Of a stretch of DNA of 64,000 nucleotides, positions 35,775-45,769 are shown piece after piece. This stretch comes from JAWPMT01 sp965215825. Its GTDB lineage: Bacteria > Bacteroidota > Bacteroidia > Cytophagales > Cyclobacteriaceae. The DNA lies in assembly GCA_965215825.1 (NCBI GenBank), contig CBDCEM010000002.1:310001-374000 (forward strand). Direction: 5' to 3'. The notes under the pieces are model-generated. The model was not told the DNA's origin, made no database searches, and saw only the letters and a list, made by a program, of their open reading frames with translations. The position numbers were made by a program, and so were the translations under genes. Within the stretch, counting starts at the first letter, position 1. Every line of letters begins with the position of its first letter.

Positions 35775-38700
35775 TGCTTCTGGAAGTCAGGTTAGAAATT
35801 CTGGTCATCAGCTTCTCAATACTTTCGTAAAAACAAGGAATTACTACAAGTGTCAAAAGGGTAGAAGTGACTAACCCACCAATCACGGCGATGGCCATTG
35901 GCGCCCTTAGAGAAGCACTTTCGCCGAACCCGAAGGTAAGGGGCAACAGAGCGAGAATGGTGGTAAGGCTGGTCATGATGATAGGCCTAAACCTCTTCTG
36001 GCCTGCATCCAGAATAGCAGTTCTCAGATCGAGTCCTGCTTGTTTGTTTTTATTAATGCTATCCACCAATATGATGGAGTCATTCACAGCAATTCCGGTC
36101 AGCATAATGATACCGATGAAGGCCATCATATTTAATGGCATCCCAAGGAAAAAGAAGGAAAGAAGTGCGCCAACTCCAGCCAATGGAATGGTCAGAAGAA
36201 TAGTGAACGGATGCAGCAATGATTCAAACTGTGAGGCGAGAACCATGTATACAAGCAAGACAGAGAGAATCAGAGAGAAGGTCAGGTTCTCCATTGACTC
36301 TTTTCGTTTCAGCTCCTGGCCTACCACATCTATTTTGTATTGTGGGGGTAGCGAAAGCTCCGAAAATTGCGATCGAATGCCATTGACAATCTTGTCATAA
36401 GCAATGTCCTGATTCACTCTTGCGCTAACAGAAACGAATCTTGTTTGGTTTTTTCTGAAGATGGAGCTGGAGGCATATTCGGTGGTGATGCTAGCAATTT
36501 CTCCCAATCGAAGTTCTTGTTGTGCTCCTTTGATTTTCATGTTTTCGAGTTCAGAAAGACTGATTTTGGGAATCTTGATTTCAATGTCCTGCATCTCGCC
36601 CCCTCGCTCAATGGTGCCTGCATTCTTTCCCTTCAACTGGTCTTTGATTTGACCAATGACCTCCTCAATGGAGAGGTTAAAGAGCCCCGCTCGATACTTG
36701 TCGACATCTACCTGGACTTGTGGAACACCCTTTTCCATGTTATTAAGAGGCTCATAAATGTTGTTGTCTCCATGCAAAATGATAGCTACCGAGTCTGAGA
36801 GAGGTCGAAGTGTTTTCAAGTCTGATCCGGTGATGTCAATCACCAGCGGCATTTCTTCCTCCCCTAGCACAGAATTGAGTGCACTTTCGTCATTGGAAAA
36901 AGAGGCTTCCAGGTTGGGAATACTCTCAAAATAACCAGAAAGCACCTCAGTGATTTGAGTAATGGGTAGTTCGCTTTCATGACTGAAAATGAGTTTCAAG
37001 CTTGCTCTATTTTCCTCGTAAAGGTTTTCGTTTTCGATCCCAGACTGGCTTTGTTCCGGACCTATGTGACTGTAGGTCTTATCAAGGTGACCCTCGAAAA
37101 TCTGGAACAACTGCTTTTCAATCTGGGCCACTGTGCTTGATGTTCTTTCCAGCGGAGTGCCCTCATTCAAAGTCAGGTCCACGGAAACAGCACGTGTGTC
37201 TGATTTTGGCATGTATTCACTGCCGATGACTGAGATCAGTTGGTAAGAACCGATGACAAGCAAGAATGAGATCGCAATGAATGCTACTCTATATTTCAGC
37301 GCCTTGTCAAGAAGATTACGGTACCCCTGGAATTTGATTGGCTTTTTTTCTTTGACCTCATTCGCCTTTTTGAAGACCTTCGAAAATAGCATCGGGATAA
37401 CCAGGATGGCTACTACCAGTGAAGAGACCAACGAGAAGGCCACTGTGAGCGCCTGATCCTGGAAGAGTTCACCAGATGGACCTTGCAAATAAACGATCGG
37501 CAGGAAAACGATAATAGTCGTCAAAGTCGAGGCTGTGATCGCACCACTAACTTCGCTTGTTCCCTGGATCGCCGCATCGATCACACTGAGACCTTCCTCC
37601 CTTTTTCTAAAAATGCTTTCCACTACGACGATGGCATTGTCCACCAACATTCCTGCACCCAGTGCCAGGCCACCAAGTGTCATCACATTTAAGGTGAGAC
37701 CGTTGAAATACATCAAATTGAAGGTGGCGATGATCGAGATTGGAATGGCCACACTAATAATCGCTGTGATTCCAATTCTTCTGAGAAATATGAATAAGAT
37801 GACCATGGCGAACAGTGCCCCATAAAGCCCTGATTCTTTCACCTCGTCTATTGCTTGCTGGATGAAACTCCCTTGATTTTGGATGATGACGAACTCATAC
37901 CCTGGAACTGTCTTTTTTAAGTCTTGCAAGACTTCTTCCAGCTCCTTCACGGCATTGACTGTGTTGTATTTCGTTTCCTTGTAAACGGAAAGACCAAGAC
38001 TTCTTTGCTGATTGACACGGACAATGCTGCTGGCCTCTTTGTCCGTCACTTTCACAGTGGCCACTTCTTTTAAAAGCACGGGAACCTGATCTGAAGTTGG
38101 GGTTTGAGTTTCAGGACTGGCATTTTCTTCCTGAGCAGGAGGTACCTGCGCCCCTTCTCGAGTGGTGTAGCCCACCACAAGGTCTTCCAGGTCTTCAGGG
38201 GCATTTAAAATACCCAAGCCTTTGATCACGTATTTTCTTCCTAGTTCCTCGATAAAACCACCAGAAACATTGCGGTTATAGTTCTGGATTTTCACTACAA
38301 GTTCATCCACGGTGAGTCCGAAGGAAGCAAGTAGTAATGGATCGGTTTCCAATACCACTTCTTTCTCTTGTTCGCCTGCCAATCGAACTTCGGCGATTCC
38401 AGGGAGCCTGATTAGCTCGTTTCGGAAGTTTGTCTCCGCGATTTTCCTTAGGGCATCAAAATCATTATTGGTAGGATGATAGATTCCCATGATCATGATC
38501 GGCGTGGCATTGGGGTCGAATTGTGAAATGGCGAACTCTTCAATTTCTTCGTCGGATGAGAAATTCGAAAGCGCTTTTTGAAGATCAAGAAATGCCTCAT
38601 CCATATCCTTTCCCCAGTCGTATCTCACCGTCACTCTTCCATAACCTGTTTGACAAACTGAGCTGACTTCCACTGCTCCATTTTGCCTAATGGCAATAGA

Positions 38701-38907
38701 TTCAATGTCTTCAATGAATTGTTTTTCTACCTCAGATGGTGGTCGGATCCCAACCTTCATCTCCACAAAAAGCGTGGGATTTTTAAGGTCAGGAAACAGT
38801 TCGATTCCCAACTTGCTGAAGGAGATGGACCCGAGGAGAATGATAGCAAGCACCATCATCAGGATGGAGATGGGGTAATTAACCGCCAGTGAAACGACTT
38901 TCTTCAC
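35767..38907 (-). CDS. RND efflux permease (AcrB/MdtB type)
   Basis: 1046 residues, normal length for HAE-type RND pumps. TM1 covers SILMMVLAIILLGSISFSKL. The TM4 motif is GAGMLVDNAIVVVESIFR, where the usual second Asp of the proton relay is Asn. The second half shows MAFIGIIMLTGIAVNDSIIL. A low-complexity Pro/Glu/Thr insert near residue 255 (PPAQEENASPETQTPTSDQV) is unusual. The next gene, the RND-ABC fusion, starts 8 bp inside this one. Two adjacent RND genes recall heterotrimeric pumps such as MdtBC, so the two proteins may assemble together. Confidence 0.92.
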   Translation of the reverse strand: MKKVVSLAVNYPISILMMVLAIILLGSISFSKLGIELFPDLKNPTLFVEMKVGIRPPSEVEKQFIEDIESIAIRQNGAVEVSSVCQTGYGRVTVRYDWGKDMDEAFLDLQKALSNFSSDEEIEEFAISQFDPNATPIMIMGIYHPTNNDFDALRKIAETNFRNELIRLPGIAEVRLAGEQEKEVVLETDPLLLASFGLTVDELVVKIQNYNRNVSGGFIEELGRKYVIKGLGILNAPEDLEDLVVGYTTREGAQVPPAQEENASPETQTPTSDQVPVLLKEVATVKVTDKEASSIVRVNQQRSLGLSVYKETKYNTVNAVKELEEVLQDLKKTVPGYEFVIIQNQGSFIQQAIDEVKESGLYGALFAMVILFIFLRRIGITAIISVAIPISIIATFNLMYFNGLTLNVMTLGGLALGAGMLVDNAIVVVESIFRKREEGLSVIDAAIQGTSEVSGAITASTLTTIIVFLPIVYLQGPSGELFQDQALTVAFSLVSSLVVAILVIPMLFSKVFKKANEVKEKKPIKFQGYRNLLDKALKYRVAFIAISFLLVIGSYQLISVIGSEYMPKSDTRAVSVDLTLNEGTPLERTSSTVAQIEKQLFQIFEGHLDKTYSHIGPEQSQSGIENENLYEENRASLKLIFSHESELPITQITEVLSGYFESIPNLEASFSNDESALNSVLGEEEMPLVIDITGSDLKTLRPLSDSVAIILHGDNNIYEPLNNMEKGVPQVQVDVDKYRAGLFNLSIEEVIGQIKDQLKGKNAGTIERGGEMQDIEIKIPKISLSELENMKIKGAQQELRLGEIASITTEYASSSIFRKNQTRFVSVSARVNQDIAYDKIVNGIRSQFSELSLPPQYKIDVVGQELKRKESMENLTFSLILSVLLVYMVLASQFESLLHPFTILLTIPLAGVGALLSFFFLGMPLNMMAFIGIIMLTGIAVNDSIILVDSINKNKQAGLDLRTAILDAGQKRFRPIIMTSLTTILALLPLTFGFGESASLRAPMAIAVIGGLVTSTLLTLVVIPCFYESIEKLMTRISNLTSRSNG

Positions 38908-38961
38908 GATAGATGGATATTAGCGTTCAAAATTTATTGATGTGATATCTGTGTTTTGCAA

Positions 38962-40029
38962 CTATTGAATCACACTCACCTTCGAATTATTTCTTAGCGT
39001 TTCATATCCTGAAATCACCAGGCGATCATTGACTTTTAATCCATCCAGAACCTCGATCACATCCTGGTTTTCCAATCCAGTTTTTATCGACTTTTCACTT
39101 GCTATCCCATTTTCGACGATGTAAACTACTTTGCCGTTTTGTCTGGAAATAATTGTCTCTTTCGGGATCACGATGGTTTTGTCTCGCTTCTCAGATAGGA
39201 TGGCCGCCTTCACAAACATTCCTGGCCTAAGCATGAGATCATCATTTCTGATTTCCAGCATACTTTGAAAAGTTCGTGTATCTGGATTGATCACCGGAGA
39301 GATTTGACTTATAAAGCCAGCCAACGTGTCCTTGTCCAGATTGTAGTTAGTGATATGCACTTCCTGACCTTTTCTTACTTCTAACAGGTACTTCTCCGGT
39401 AGTTTAATGTCCAACAACAATCGATCGAATTTCATAATCTTGAATAAGTCCATTCCCTGATCAATTCTCACTCCACCCGTGTAGTAAGGTAGCTCCACGA
39501 TTGTGCCATCGAATGGAGTTCGTACCGACATTTTCTCTTTCTGGATCAGTGCATTTTCGTAAGAGTACTTTGCATTGACATATTCCACAGAGGCGTTCTT
39601 CAATTCTGTAAGTGTCACCCCACCTTTTTCATGGAGAGATTGCTGTTTTTTTAGGTTATTATCAGCAAGCTCCAGATTAAGCTTTTTCCCTTCGAGTTGA
39701 AGACCGTTTTCAAATTCGGCATCTTCCAGCGTGATGATTAGCTGTCCCGCTTTCACAAAGTCTCCAAGCGCAAATGACTGCCCAGTCTGCGGGTTGGTTT
39801 GCAGGCGATAGCTCCCTGATAGCAAGGACTTTTCAACACCTTCTTTCGACGAGTAAACAGTTCCAGTTGTCTCAATAAAATTGGAAATAGATTGTTCCTT
39901 GATAGCAACTACTGATACCGGGATTTTGATCTCTGTATCAATCGACGACTCTTCATTGTCACAGCTTGCTAGAAAACTGATCAGAAGGACAAGAACTAGG
40001 AGTTTGGAGTATGTTTTCATGTTTTTCAT
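38962..40029 (-). CDS. periplasmic adaptor (membrane fusion) lipoprotein for RND exporter
   Basis: 355 residues with a lipobox (LLISFLASC, Cys about residue 23). A HlyD/AcrA-type core follows: a lipoyl half (GDFVKAGQLIITLEDAEFEN), a short helical hairpin, the second lipoyl half (VRTPFDGTIVELPY), a beta-barrel (GQEVHITNY) and a membrane-proximal domain ending in the usual DGLKVNDRLVISGYETL. It bridges inner-membrane pump and TolC channel. A second Met three residues in (40020) could also be the start. It lies between the TolC and RND genes. Confidence 0.92.
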   Translation of the reverse strand: MKNMKTYSKLLVLVLLISFLASCDNEESSIDTEIKIPVSVVAIKEQSISNFIETTGTVYSSKEGVEKSLLSGSYRLQTNPQTGQSFALGDFVKAGQLIITLEDAEFENGLQLEGKKLNLELADNNLKKQQSLHEKGGVTLTELKNASVEYVNAKYSYENALIQKEKMSVRTPFDGTIVELPYYTGGVRIDQGMDLFKIMKFDRLLLDIKLPEKYLLEVRKGQEVHITNYNLDKDTLAGFISQISPVINPDTRTFQSMLEIRNDDLMLRPGMFVKAAILSEKRDKTIVIPKETIISRQNGKVVYIVENGIASEKSIKTGLENQDVIEVLDGLKVNDRLVISGYETLRNNSKVSVIQ

Positions 40030-40040
40030 GATTGTCTCTA

Positions 40041-41525
40041 CTAAAAGGTTTGTGGTACTACCGGTTGGTTGATTTCGAAATCGTACAAGGATTGAATCTT
40101 GAGGTTGAGCAATTCAATTTTGTAGTTGATCAAAGCACTGGCAAGCTCGCTCTTCTTATCAGAAAGCTGGTTTTGAAATTGATTGAGATCCATGCTGGTG
40201 AGGTCACCATTTTTGTATCTCTCCAGATTAATCTCATAAGTCAATTCAGCGTTCTTTACGTTTTGCTGCGCAATCTCAATCTGCGTTTCCAGGTTTTGCA
40301 AGCTTCTATAGACCTTTCTGATGTTGATCACAATGTTGTTCTTTTCGTTCTGCAGATCAATTTTGGTGATATCAAGATTTGCATTGGCCGCTGCCAATCG
40401 GGCTTTTTTCTCGCCCCAATCCCACAACGGAATATTAAATGAAACAGCTACCCTTGGATTAGTGGTCGGAGATTCATAAACGCCTGGCACAGCCGTGTTG
40501 TCACCGAATATTCCCATCGATAGTGATATAGATCCCTTGAATTCATTCAATGCATTGGTACGAACCAGTTCAAATTGTGACCGTTCCATATCAATGGATC
40601 TCTGTCGCAACTCCATGCGATGTTCTAAACCATATTGGATGGCTTTATTGAGGTCCACCTGCTGGGTGATAAAGTTGACATCTACCTGCACTTCAATCTC
40701 CTCTGCCAGATCAAGCCCCAGGAGCAATTTGAAATCGTCCGCTGCATTATCGAGTGTCACCTGTTGATTTTGAAGCGTTGATCGGGAGGATGCGAGGTTT
40801 AGCTGTGCCTGATAAAGTTCTTCCTCTGCCAGGAGATCTGCTTCTACTTTGTTCTGGGTGATTTCAAAGCTGACTTGCTGATTCTCATATTCATCTTGCG
40901 CGATCTCCAAGTTATTTTGAGCCTGATAAAAACTATAGAAAGACTGAGTCACATTACGTTCCAGCGTGAGCAGTTGCATCGCATTGCTCAGCTGTGCGTT
41001 TTCCAGGTTCAACTCCAATTCTTGTAGCTGAAGTTTGTTTCTATTGTAAGTGAAAATGGGCTGATCGAACTGCAGAAATAGGTTGTTACTGTATGTTTTC
41101 AATCGCACATCCTGTGCCTCACTAAAATTATCGCGATATCCGAACCGGTTGTTTAGGGAGATTCTTCCATCCGTTTGAGCAATGGGTTTGGATATGGAGA
41201 GGTTCGCAAAGGAGTTGTAGTCCTCATTGGTGTTCCATACGGAAAAGAATTCGTTGAACACTCGACTTCTATTAAAGTCGAACGGTGTTACGTCCAATGC
41301 AAATCTTGACTTCATACTGGCTCGCTGAGCATCCAAACTCTTGCGATTGCTCAGTAGGTTCAACATGGACTTCTTTATGTCTGGACTGCTGGTTTTGGCA
41401 ATTGTAATGGACTCCTCAAGCGTGAGCATTTTTTGGGCTGATGCCGACTCCCAGACAAAGAAAGCTGTCAGAGCGAGAGCAAGGATTAAGTTCCTTTTGA
41501 TATTAATTTTCGAACGTCGATTCAT
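40041..41525 (-). CDS. TolC-family outer-membrane efflux channel
   Basis: 494 residues with a signal peptide (to about SASA|QKM) and two outer-membrane-factor repeats of long helices: LTLEESITIAKTSSPDIKKS and the second around VAVSFNIPLWDWGEKKARLA. Helices rich in Gln and Asn form the periplasmic tunnel. It supplies the exit duct for the neighbouring pumps; adaptor gene start is 11 bp downstream of its stop, permease fusion gene ends 21 bp upstream of its start. Confidence 0.93.
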   Translation of the reverse strand: MNRRSKINIKRNLILALALTAFFVWESASAQKMLTLEESITIAKTSSPDIKKSMLNLLSNRKSLDAQRASMKSRFALDVTPFDFNRSRVFNEFFSVWNTNEDYNSFANLSISKPIAQTDGRISLNNRFGYRDNFSEAQDVRLKTYSNNLFLQFDQPIFTYNRNKLQLQELELNLENAQLSNAMQLLTLERNVTQSFYSFYQAQNNLEIAQDEYENQQVSFEITQNKVEADLLAEEELYQAQLNLASSRSTLQNQQVTLDNAADDFKLLLGLDLAEEIEVQVDVNFITQQVDLNKAIQYGLEHRMELRQRSIDMERSQFELVRTNALNEFKGSISLSMGIFGDNTAVPGVYESPTTNPRVAVSFNIPLWDWGEKKARLAAANANLDITKIDLQNEKNNIVINIRKVYRSLQNLETQIEIAQQNVKNAELTYEINLERYKNGDLTSMDLNQFQNQLSDKKSELASALINYKIELLNLKIQSLYDFEINQPVVPQTF

Positions 41526-41546
41526 GCTTTTTACAAATTCATATAA

Positions 41547-44500
41547 TTACTGCTTGACCCATTTGATTGCATCTGCATAGACGGACCTTAAGTCACATTC
41601 GTCAGTCAGAACCACACTGCCGCCCTCTTTCGTGAAGTAGTACGATCCCAGGTAGTTCCATCCGTTTTCGGCATTGGTCACATTAAAGCTGATTTTGTCT
41701 TCCCCATCGCCGTGATTGATGGTGTAATGGTAAGTAAAGGTTTTACCTTCATTTCTGTTTCCGTTGAATTGATTTTGGTTTTTCCCAATCATGTAGGTGT
41801 AAAGATCGTAGAAGCCCTCTTCCTTCAATTCTGGTTTCCATTCGCAGCTTTTGTCCCCTTGACCCGCCCGCGTGAAATGGGCAGACCGTACGTGCCCGCC
41901 ATGAAAGCTGGAACCAGTGGTGGCCAACCACTTAGAGTAGGATCTGTTCCATATGCCGAAGTATTTTTGATCAGAAGGATTTCTTTCATCCAAATACGCT
42001 TTCAAATACGTGTCTTTTATTGGGCTGAATGTAGTAAATCCAGCATCTTCGTTATCAACGATCACTTGATACAGTGCTTCGTTGTTAGATCCTTCAATGA
42101 CTCTCTCGCCCTCGAAAGGGCGCGCCTTTTCTCTGGTTTCCAGTTTTCCAGGAAAGATGTAGACGATCGAAGGAATGTTCTGAGACACCAGCGTATTCAC
42201 TGTGTATTCGCTAGGAGGATTGTCTAATACGAAACCAAACTGTTTGGTTTGTCCAGCTTTTATCAAAGAGAGATAACCGGGCCCATCTGAAGCTACTTCC
42301 TCGTTTCTTTCTCTGAAAAAACCCCAACCTGTAGTTTCATTTTCCGAGGTAAAATTCACCTTAATGACGCCATCATTTGATCCAGTGTTCTTCACATCGA
42401 ATTTCACCTGGTATCGTTTCCTGTCGCCATCCAGCAGTTCGTACTCTTCGGTATTGTCGATCAAAAAAGACGGCTGTTCTGTATCAAAATACACTTGCTT
42501 GATGATCGGGTCCACATCAAGGTTGAAGGTTAATAAGATGGCCTTTCGAAAACCTTCATAGGTGGTGACCTGATGCCTGTGAGATTGTATCCAGTTAGTC
42601 AGAAATGTTTTAAAAACCTCTTCGCCAATGAGTTGCCCCAGGTAAGCAAAAAGGTACTCACTTTTCAATGTCACCGACTTTTGGATTTTGTTGAAATCAA
42701 ATTCTTGCGTCAATATCTCCATGATATTGGCCTTGCGCATCAATTGGTTGCACTCTTCTGTGAATGAGATTCCATTAATGTTTCGAGAGAAGTCATTTCG
42801 TGAAGAAGTCTCTTCTGTGCTTAGGTAGGAGGCAATTCCCTGATTCAGGAGAATCCATTCGTCACTAACTACTCCGGAGTTAAAAGCATAAAAATTGGAA
42901 TAGACAGAGAGGTTTTCTTCGTCAGCATTTCTACCGTCGAAAAACCATCGGTCAGGAATCTGCTTGGTTAGCACTTTCTTGATGACCGTATTGAATACAC
43001 TTGCCTGCTTTTCTTTGTCTTCCATCACCTTGTTTTGTTCCCTGGCCTGTCGATCCATATTTGTGAATTGACGATTGATATCAAAATCTCTAATGTCGCC
43101 TCCTTTTTCCGGGACTAATATCATTTCCGGTTGTACCCTTGCCTGACCACTCTGATAGATTTTGTCGTAGGCAAAGAATTGACTGGGTACCTCCACAAGC
43201 TGTAGCCGATTGAATGGATAGGAGAGTTTCTGATCATGTTCGTAGGTGTTGACCAGGTCAGTGATCAAGACACCCAGGGTATCACCAAGCTCCTCGAAAT
43301 AAGACGTGAAGTAGTCGTGCCCTGGGTAGTGGTGGATCGAGTACTCCACACTATCCACTGTGATGGACTTCTTCTCATATTTACCTATGGTCAAGGAAAG
43401 TTGTGGAAGCGGGTATTCAGGGCGAAACTCATAGTTGTTATCTGTGACTTTCTCCATTTTACCTTGCGAAACAGGCAACGTTTGACCAGCAACTTCCACA
43501 TCAAGCTTGAAGTCTACAAAATTTGATCGTCCTTTAATCGGAGAATTTTTACTGTAACCAATTTGTGTGTCAGGATACCAGAGAAGGTCATTGGTAAGCA
43601 GCAAATAATCAGGTTGGAGAAAAGCGTATTCTTTCTCCATGGCATAGATAAATGAGTAATCTACTTCTTCATATCGCTTTCGGTCCACTTCGAGGTGAGC
43701 TACCTCCTGGTTGATTTTTCCCCGATATGAGATGCTGACCTGGGCCTCTTCACTCGTCTTAATATTTGATTTTACAGATAAAATCTGTCCCTCTTTTTCA
43801 AATGGTACCGGGGCTTCATCTATTTTCACTTCCGATACTGTCAACCACGGATTGAGTGTGAAATAGATGCTGTCTAGTGATGATGGATTATTGTTTTTGA
43901 TGGATAGCCTGGCGACCACATCGATCTCATCAGATACATGTTTCAATTGGATGTAATTGGCTAGTATGTCCACGTTTGGAGCATTCGTCCATTTATCATT
44001 AATGACAATCATCTCCTGGCGCTGCTTCTCAATTCCTTGTTGTTTATTCCACAGCGAGGTAAACATAAATCCAGCAATCCCTGCCACGACTAAGGCCAGA
44101 AGTCCTGAAGTATATTTTACACTTTTTTTACTGGGTAGGCGATCGATGAAAAATGCAGTAGCCAGTAGGAAGGCAATTCCAGCCACCACATACATCCCCC
44201 GCTGCATGAGGATTTCCCAAAGACTTGTGAATCCAACCATATCAGAAGCCTGCAACGTCACTCGGAACCCCATGTAATCGAAGATGTTGTAATACTTCTG
44301 ATGGTAGTAGATCAATATCACTCCTGAAACACCTAATAGAAGAACAATCGTGATGGGTTGATTTCGAATGAGTGTGACCAGGAAGAAAGAAAGCCCGGTA
44401 GCAAATACGATGGTGGGGAAGCTCATGAGCAGGGGGTACGCCACGTATGCCATCGGATTGAAAGTCATTTTAGGATTGGTGATATTGATAATGAAGATGA

Positions 44501-44882
44501 TCACCAGGAAGGCTACATGTAGCCAGAAGAATAACTTGAAAACAGAGAATGCTTTACCGAGCACAAACTCCAGATTGGAAATAGGACGTACGTAGAACAC
44601 CTCGTTTGTGTCAATCTTTTTGTTTTTTAGAATGATCCCGGAGGAAAGAAAAATTACCGCTGCGGCTAATCCGATGCTGATAAGTATCATGCTGGCATAA
44701 GGTGGCCCCCAACTTGAACTGATCATGTGTTGTCTTCCGTCGCCCACAGCTGAAAAGGCAGCCATGTTGAAGACGAAGGTGAAGAATATGCCGGCGATGG
44801 CGAGGATTCGAAAGAACCAGTTTCTCCAGAGAACTTTGGATTCGAATTTGGTGATGGTCAATATGTTGCGTACTGAGATCAT
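41547..44882 (-). CDS. ABC-2 permease fused to a degenerate M1-aminopeptidase-like domain
   Basis: 1111 residues. Residues ~1-280 hold an ABC-2-type permease with about seven helices (FRILAIAGIFFTFVFNMAAF, MILISIGLAAAVIFLSSGII, and others). From ~300 a periplasmic M1-peptidase-like region follows: an N-terminal beta-saddle, LLWYPDTQIGYS at ~433-444, and a thermolysin-like helical part around 540-790. The catalytic features are missing: no HExxH anywhere; the place expected for it reads LSVYS (658-662); and the third Zn-ligand motif, normally LNEG, is LLNQG (Gln681). It overlaps the upstream ATPase gene by 4 bp, so the two form one ABC transporter. Confidence 0.85.
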   Translation of the reverse strand: MISVRNILTITKFESKVLWRNWFFRILAIAGIFFTFVFNMAAFSAVGDGRQHMISSSWGPPYASMILISIGLAAAVIFLSSGIILKNKKIDTNEVFYVRPISNLEFVLGKAFSVFKLFFWLHVAFLVIIFIINITNPKMTFNPMAYVAYPLLMSFPTIVFATGLSFFLVTLIRNQPITIVLLLGVSGVILIYYHQKYYNIFDYMGFRVTLQASDMVGFTSLWEILMQRGMYVVAGIAFLLATAFFIDRLPSKKSVKYTSGLLALVVAGIAGFMFTSLWNKQQGIEKQRQEMIVINDKWTNAPNVDILANYIQLKHVSDEIDVVARLSIKNNNPSSLDSIYFTLNPWLTVSEVKIDEAPVPFEKEGQILSVKSNIKTSEEAQVSISYRGKINQEVAHLEVDRKRYEEVDYSFIYAMEKEYAFLQPDYLLLTNDLLWYPDTQIGYSKNSPIKGRSNFVDFKLDVEVAGQTLPVSQGKMEKVTDNNYEFRPEYPLPQLSLTIGKYEKKSITVDSVEYSIHHYPGHDYFTSYFEELGDTLGVLITDLVNTYEHDQKLSYPFNRLQLVEVPSQFFAYDKIYQSGQARVQPEMILVPEKGGDIRDFDINRQFTNMDRQAREQNKVMEDKEKQASVFNTVIKKVLTKQIPDRWFFDGRNADEENLSVYSNFYAFNSGVVSDEWILLNQGIASYLSTEETSSRNDFSRNINGISFTEECNQLMRKANIMEILTQEFDFNKIQKSVTLKSEYLFAYLGQLIGEEVFKTFLTNWIQSHRHQVTTYEGFRKAILLTFNLDVDPIIKQVYFDTEQPSFLIDNTEEYELLDGDRKRYQVKFDVKNTGSNDGVIKVNFTSENETTGWGFFRERNEEVASDGPGYLSLIKAGQTKQFGFVLDNPPSEYTVNTLVSQNIPSIVYIFPGKLETREKARPFEGERVIEGSNNEALYQVIVDNEDAGFTTFSPIKDTYLKAYLDERNPSDQKYFGIWNRSYSKWLATTGSSFHGGHVRSAHFTRAGQGDKSCEWKPELKEEGFYDLYTYMIGKNQNQFNGNRNEGKTFTYHYTINHGDGEDKISFNVTNAENGWNYLGSYYFTKEGGSVVLTDECDLRSVYADAIKWVKQ

Positions 44883-45769
44883 ACCAACGAGATTCCTAGT
44901 TTATTTTCCATGAAGTACACATATGCATGTTCCAAATTGGGCTCAATATTGAAAGCATCAGGATGAGGCTTTTCATTTGCTATCAGTTGTGTTTCCCACT
45001 TTCCATCTGCGGGAATGGTCGAGATCACAGGGTATTTGGTTTTCAGTATTGAAAACTCATCATCATCAAGCATGACTTGCCAGATATGATTTCTTACCGC
45101 ATCGATCATTCCTTCGGGAGCGCCAGCAAATGCCACCTGGCCCTGATGAAGCATCGCCATGTTGTGACAAGTACTGCTGATATCCCCTACAATGTGAGTT
45201 GACAAAATGATCGTTACATCTTTTTGACTCAAATCAGATAGGATGTTTCTAAAGCGGATTCTTTCCTCAGGATCTAAACCAGTGGTTGGTTCGTCAATCA
45301 CCAATAGTCTTGGGTTTCCAATCAAAGCCTGAGCAATGCCCAAACGCCGCTTCATCCCTCCCGAAAGTTTGTTGGCCATCCGCTCACGAACATCAAGTAA
45401 TCCCACTTGATCGAGCATTCGATCCACTTCCTTACGCCTTTCCATTTTTTTCAGTCTGGTTGATAACCTGGCTGAATAATCGAGAAATTCCCAAGTCTTA
45501 AGTTTCGAGAAAAAAGTGAAGTCTTGCGGCAAGTAACCAATCCACGGACGGATCTCACTTCGGTATTTATTAATGTCTTTTCCATCCAACAGAATGGTAC
45601 CTCCAGTCGCCTTCTGAATGGTCACCATGATCCTCATCAAACTAGACTTACCTGCACCATTTGGTCCCAGCAAACCGAACATACCACTGCCAATTTCCAA
45701 GTTGATGTTTCGGATAGCCGCATGCCCATTGGGATACACTTTTGATAGATCTTTGATTTCGATGTTCAT
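44879..45769 (-). CDS. ABC-2-type ATPase, first gene of the hybrid exporter operon
   Basis: 296 residues: one nucleotide-binding domain plus a C-terminal extension. Walker A GPNGAGKSS, signature KLSGGMKRR, Walker B LLVIDEPTTGLDPEER and H-loop STHIVGD are all intact. The N-terminus MNIEIKDLSKVYPNGHAAIR is the uninterrupted version of the start that is split in the RND-ABC fusion, and the C-terminal tails also match (for example NLEHAYVYFMENK against NLEDSYLWLMKNK). The two ATPases therefore look like duplicates. It should power the permease encoded by the overlapping next gene. Confidence 0.93.
   Translation of the reverse strand: MNIEIKDLSKVYPNGHAAIRNINLEIGSGMFGLLGPNGAGKSSLMRIMVTIQKATGGTILLDGKDINKYRSEIRPWIGYLPQDFTFFSKLKTWEFLDYSARLSTRLKKMERRKEVDRMLDQVGLLDVRERMANKLSGGMKRRLGIAQALIGNPRLLVIDEPTTGLDPEERIRFRNILSDLSQKDVTIILSTHIVGDISSTCHNMAMLHQGQVAFAGAPEGMIDAVRNHIWQVMLDDDEFSILKTKYPVISTIPADGKWETQLIANEKPHPDAFNIEPNLEHAYVYFMENKLGISLV

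Noticed and set aside
35867..36400. 177-codon rightward frame inside the RND gene
   Set aside because: Antisense to a well-supported RND permease; long shadow frames are common opposite such genes and this one has no recognisable domain.
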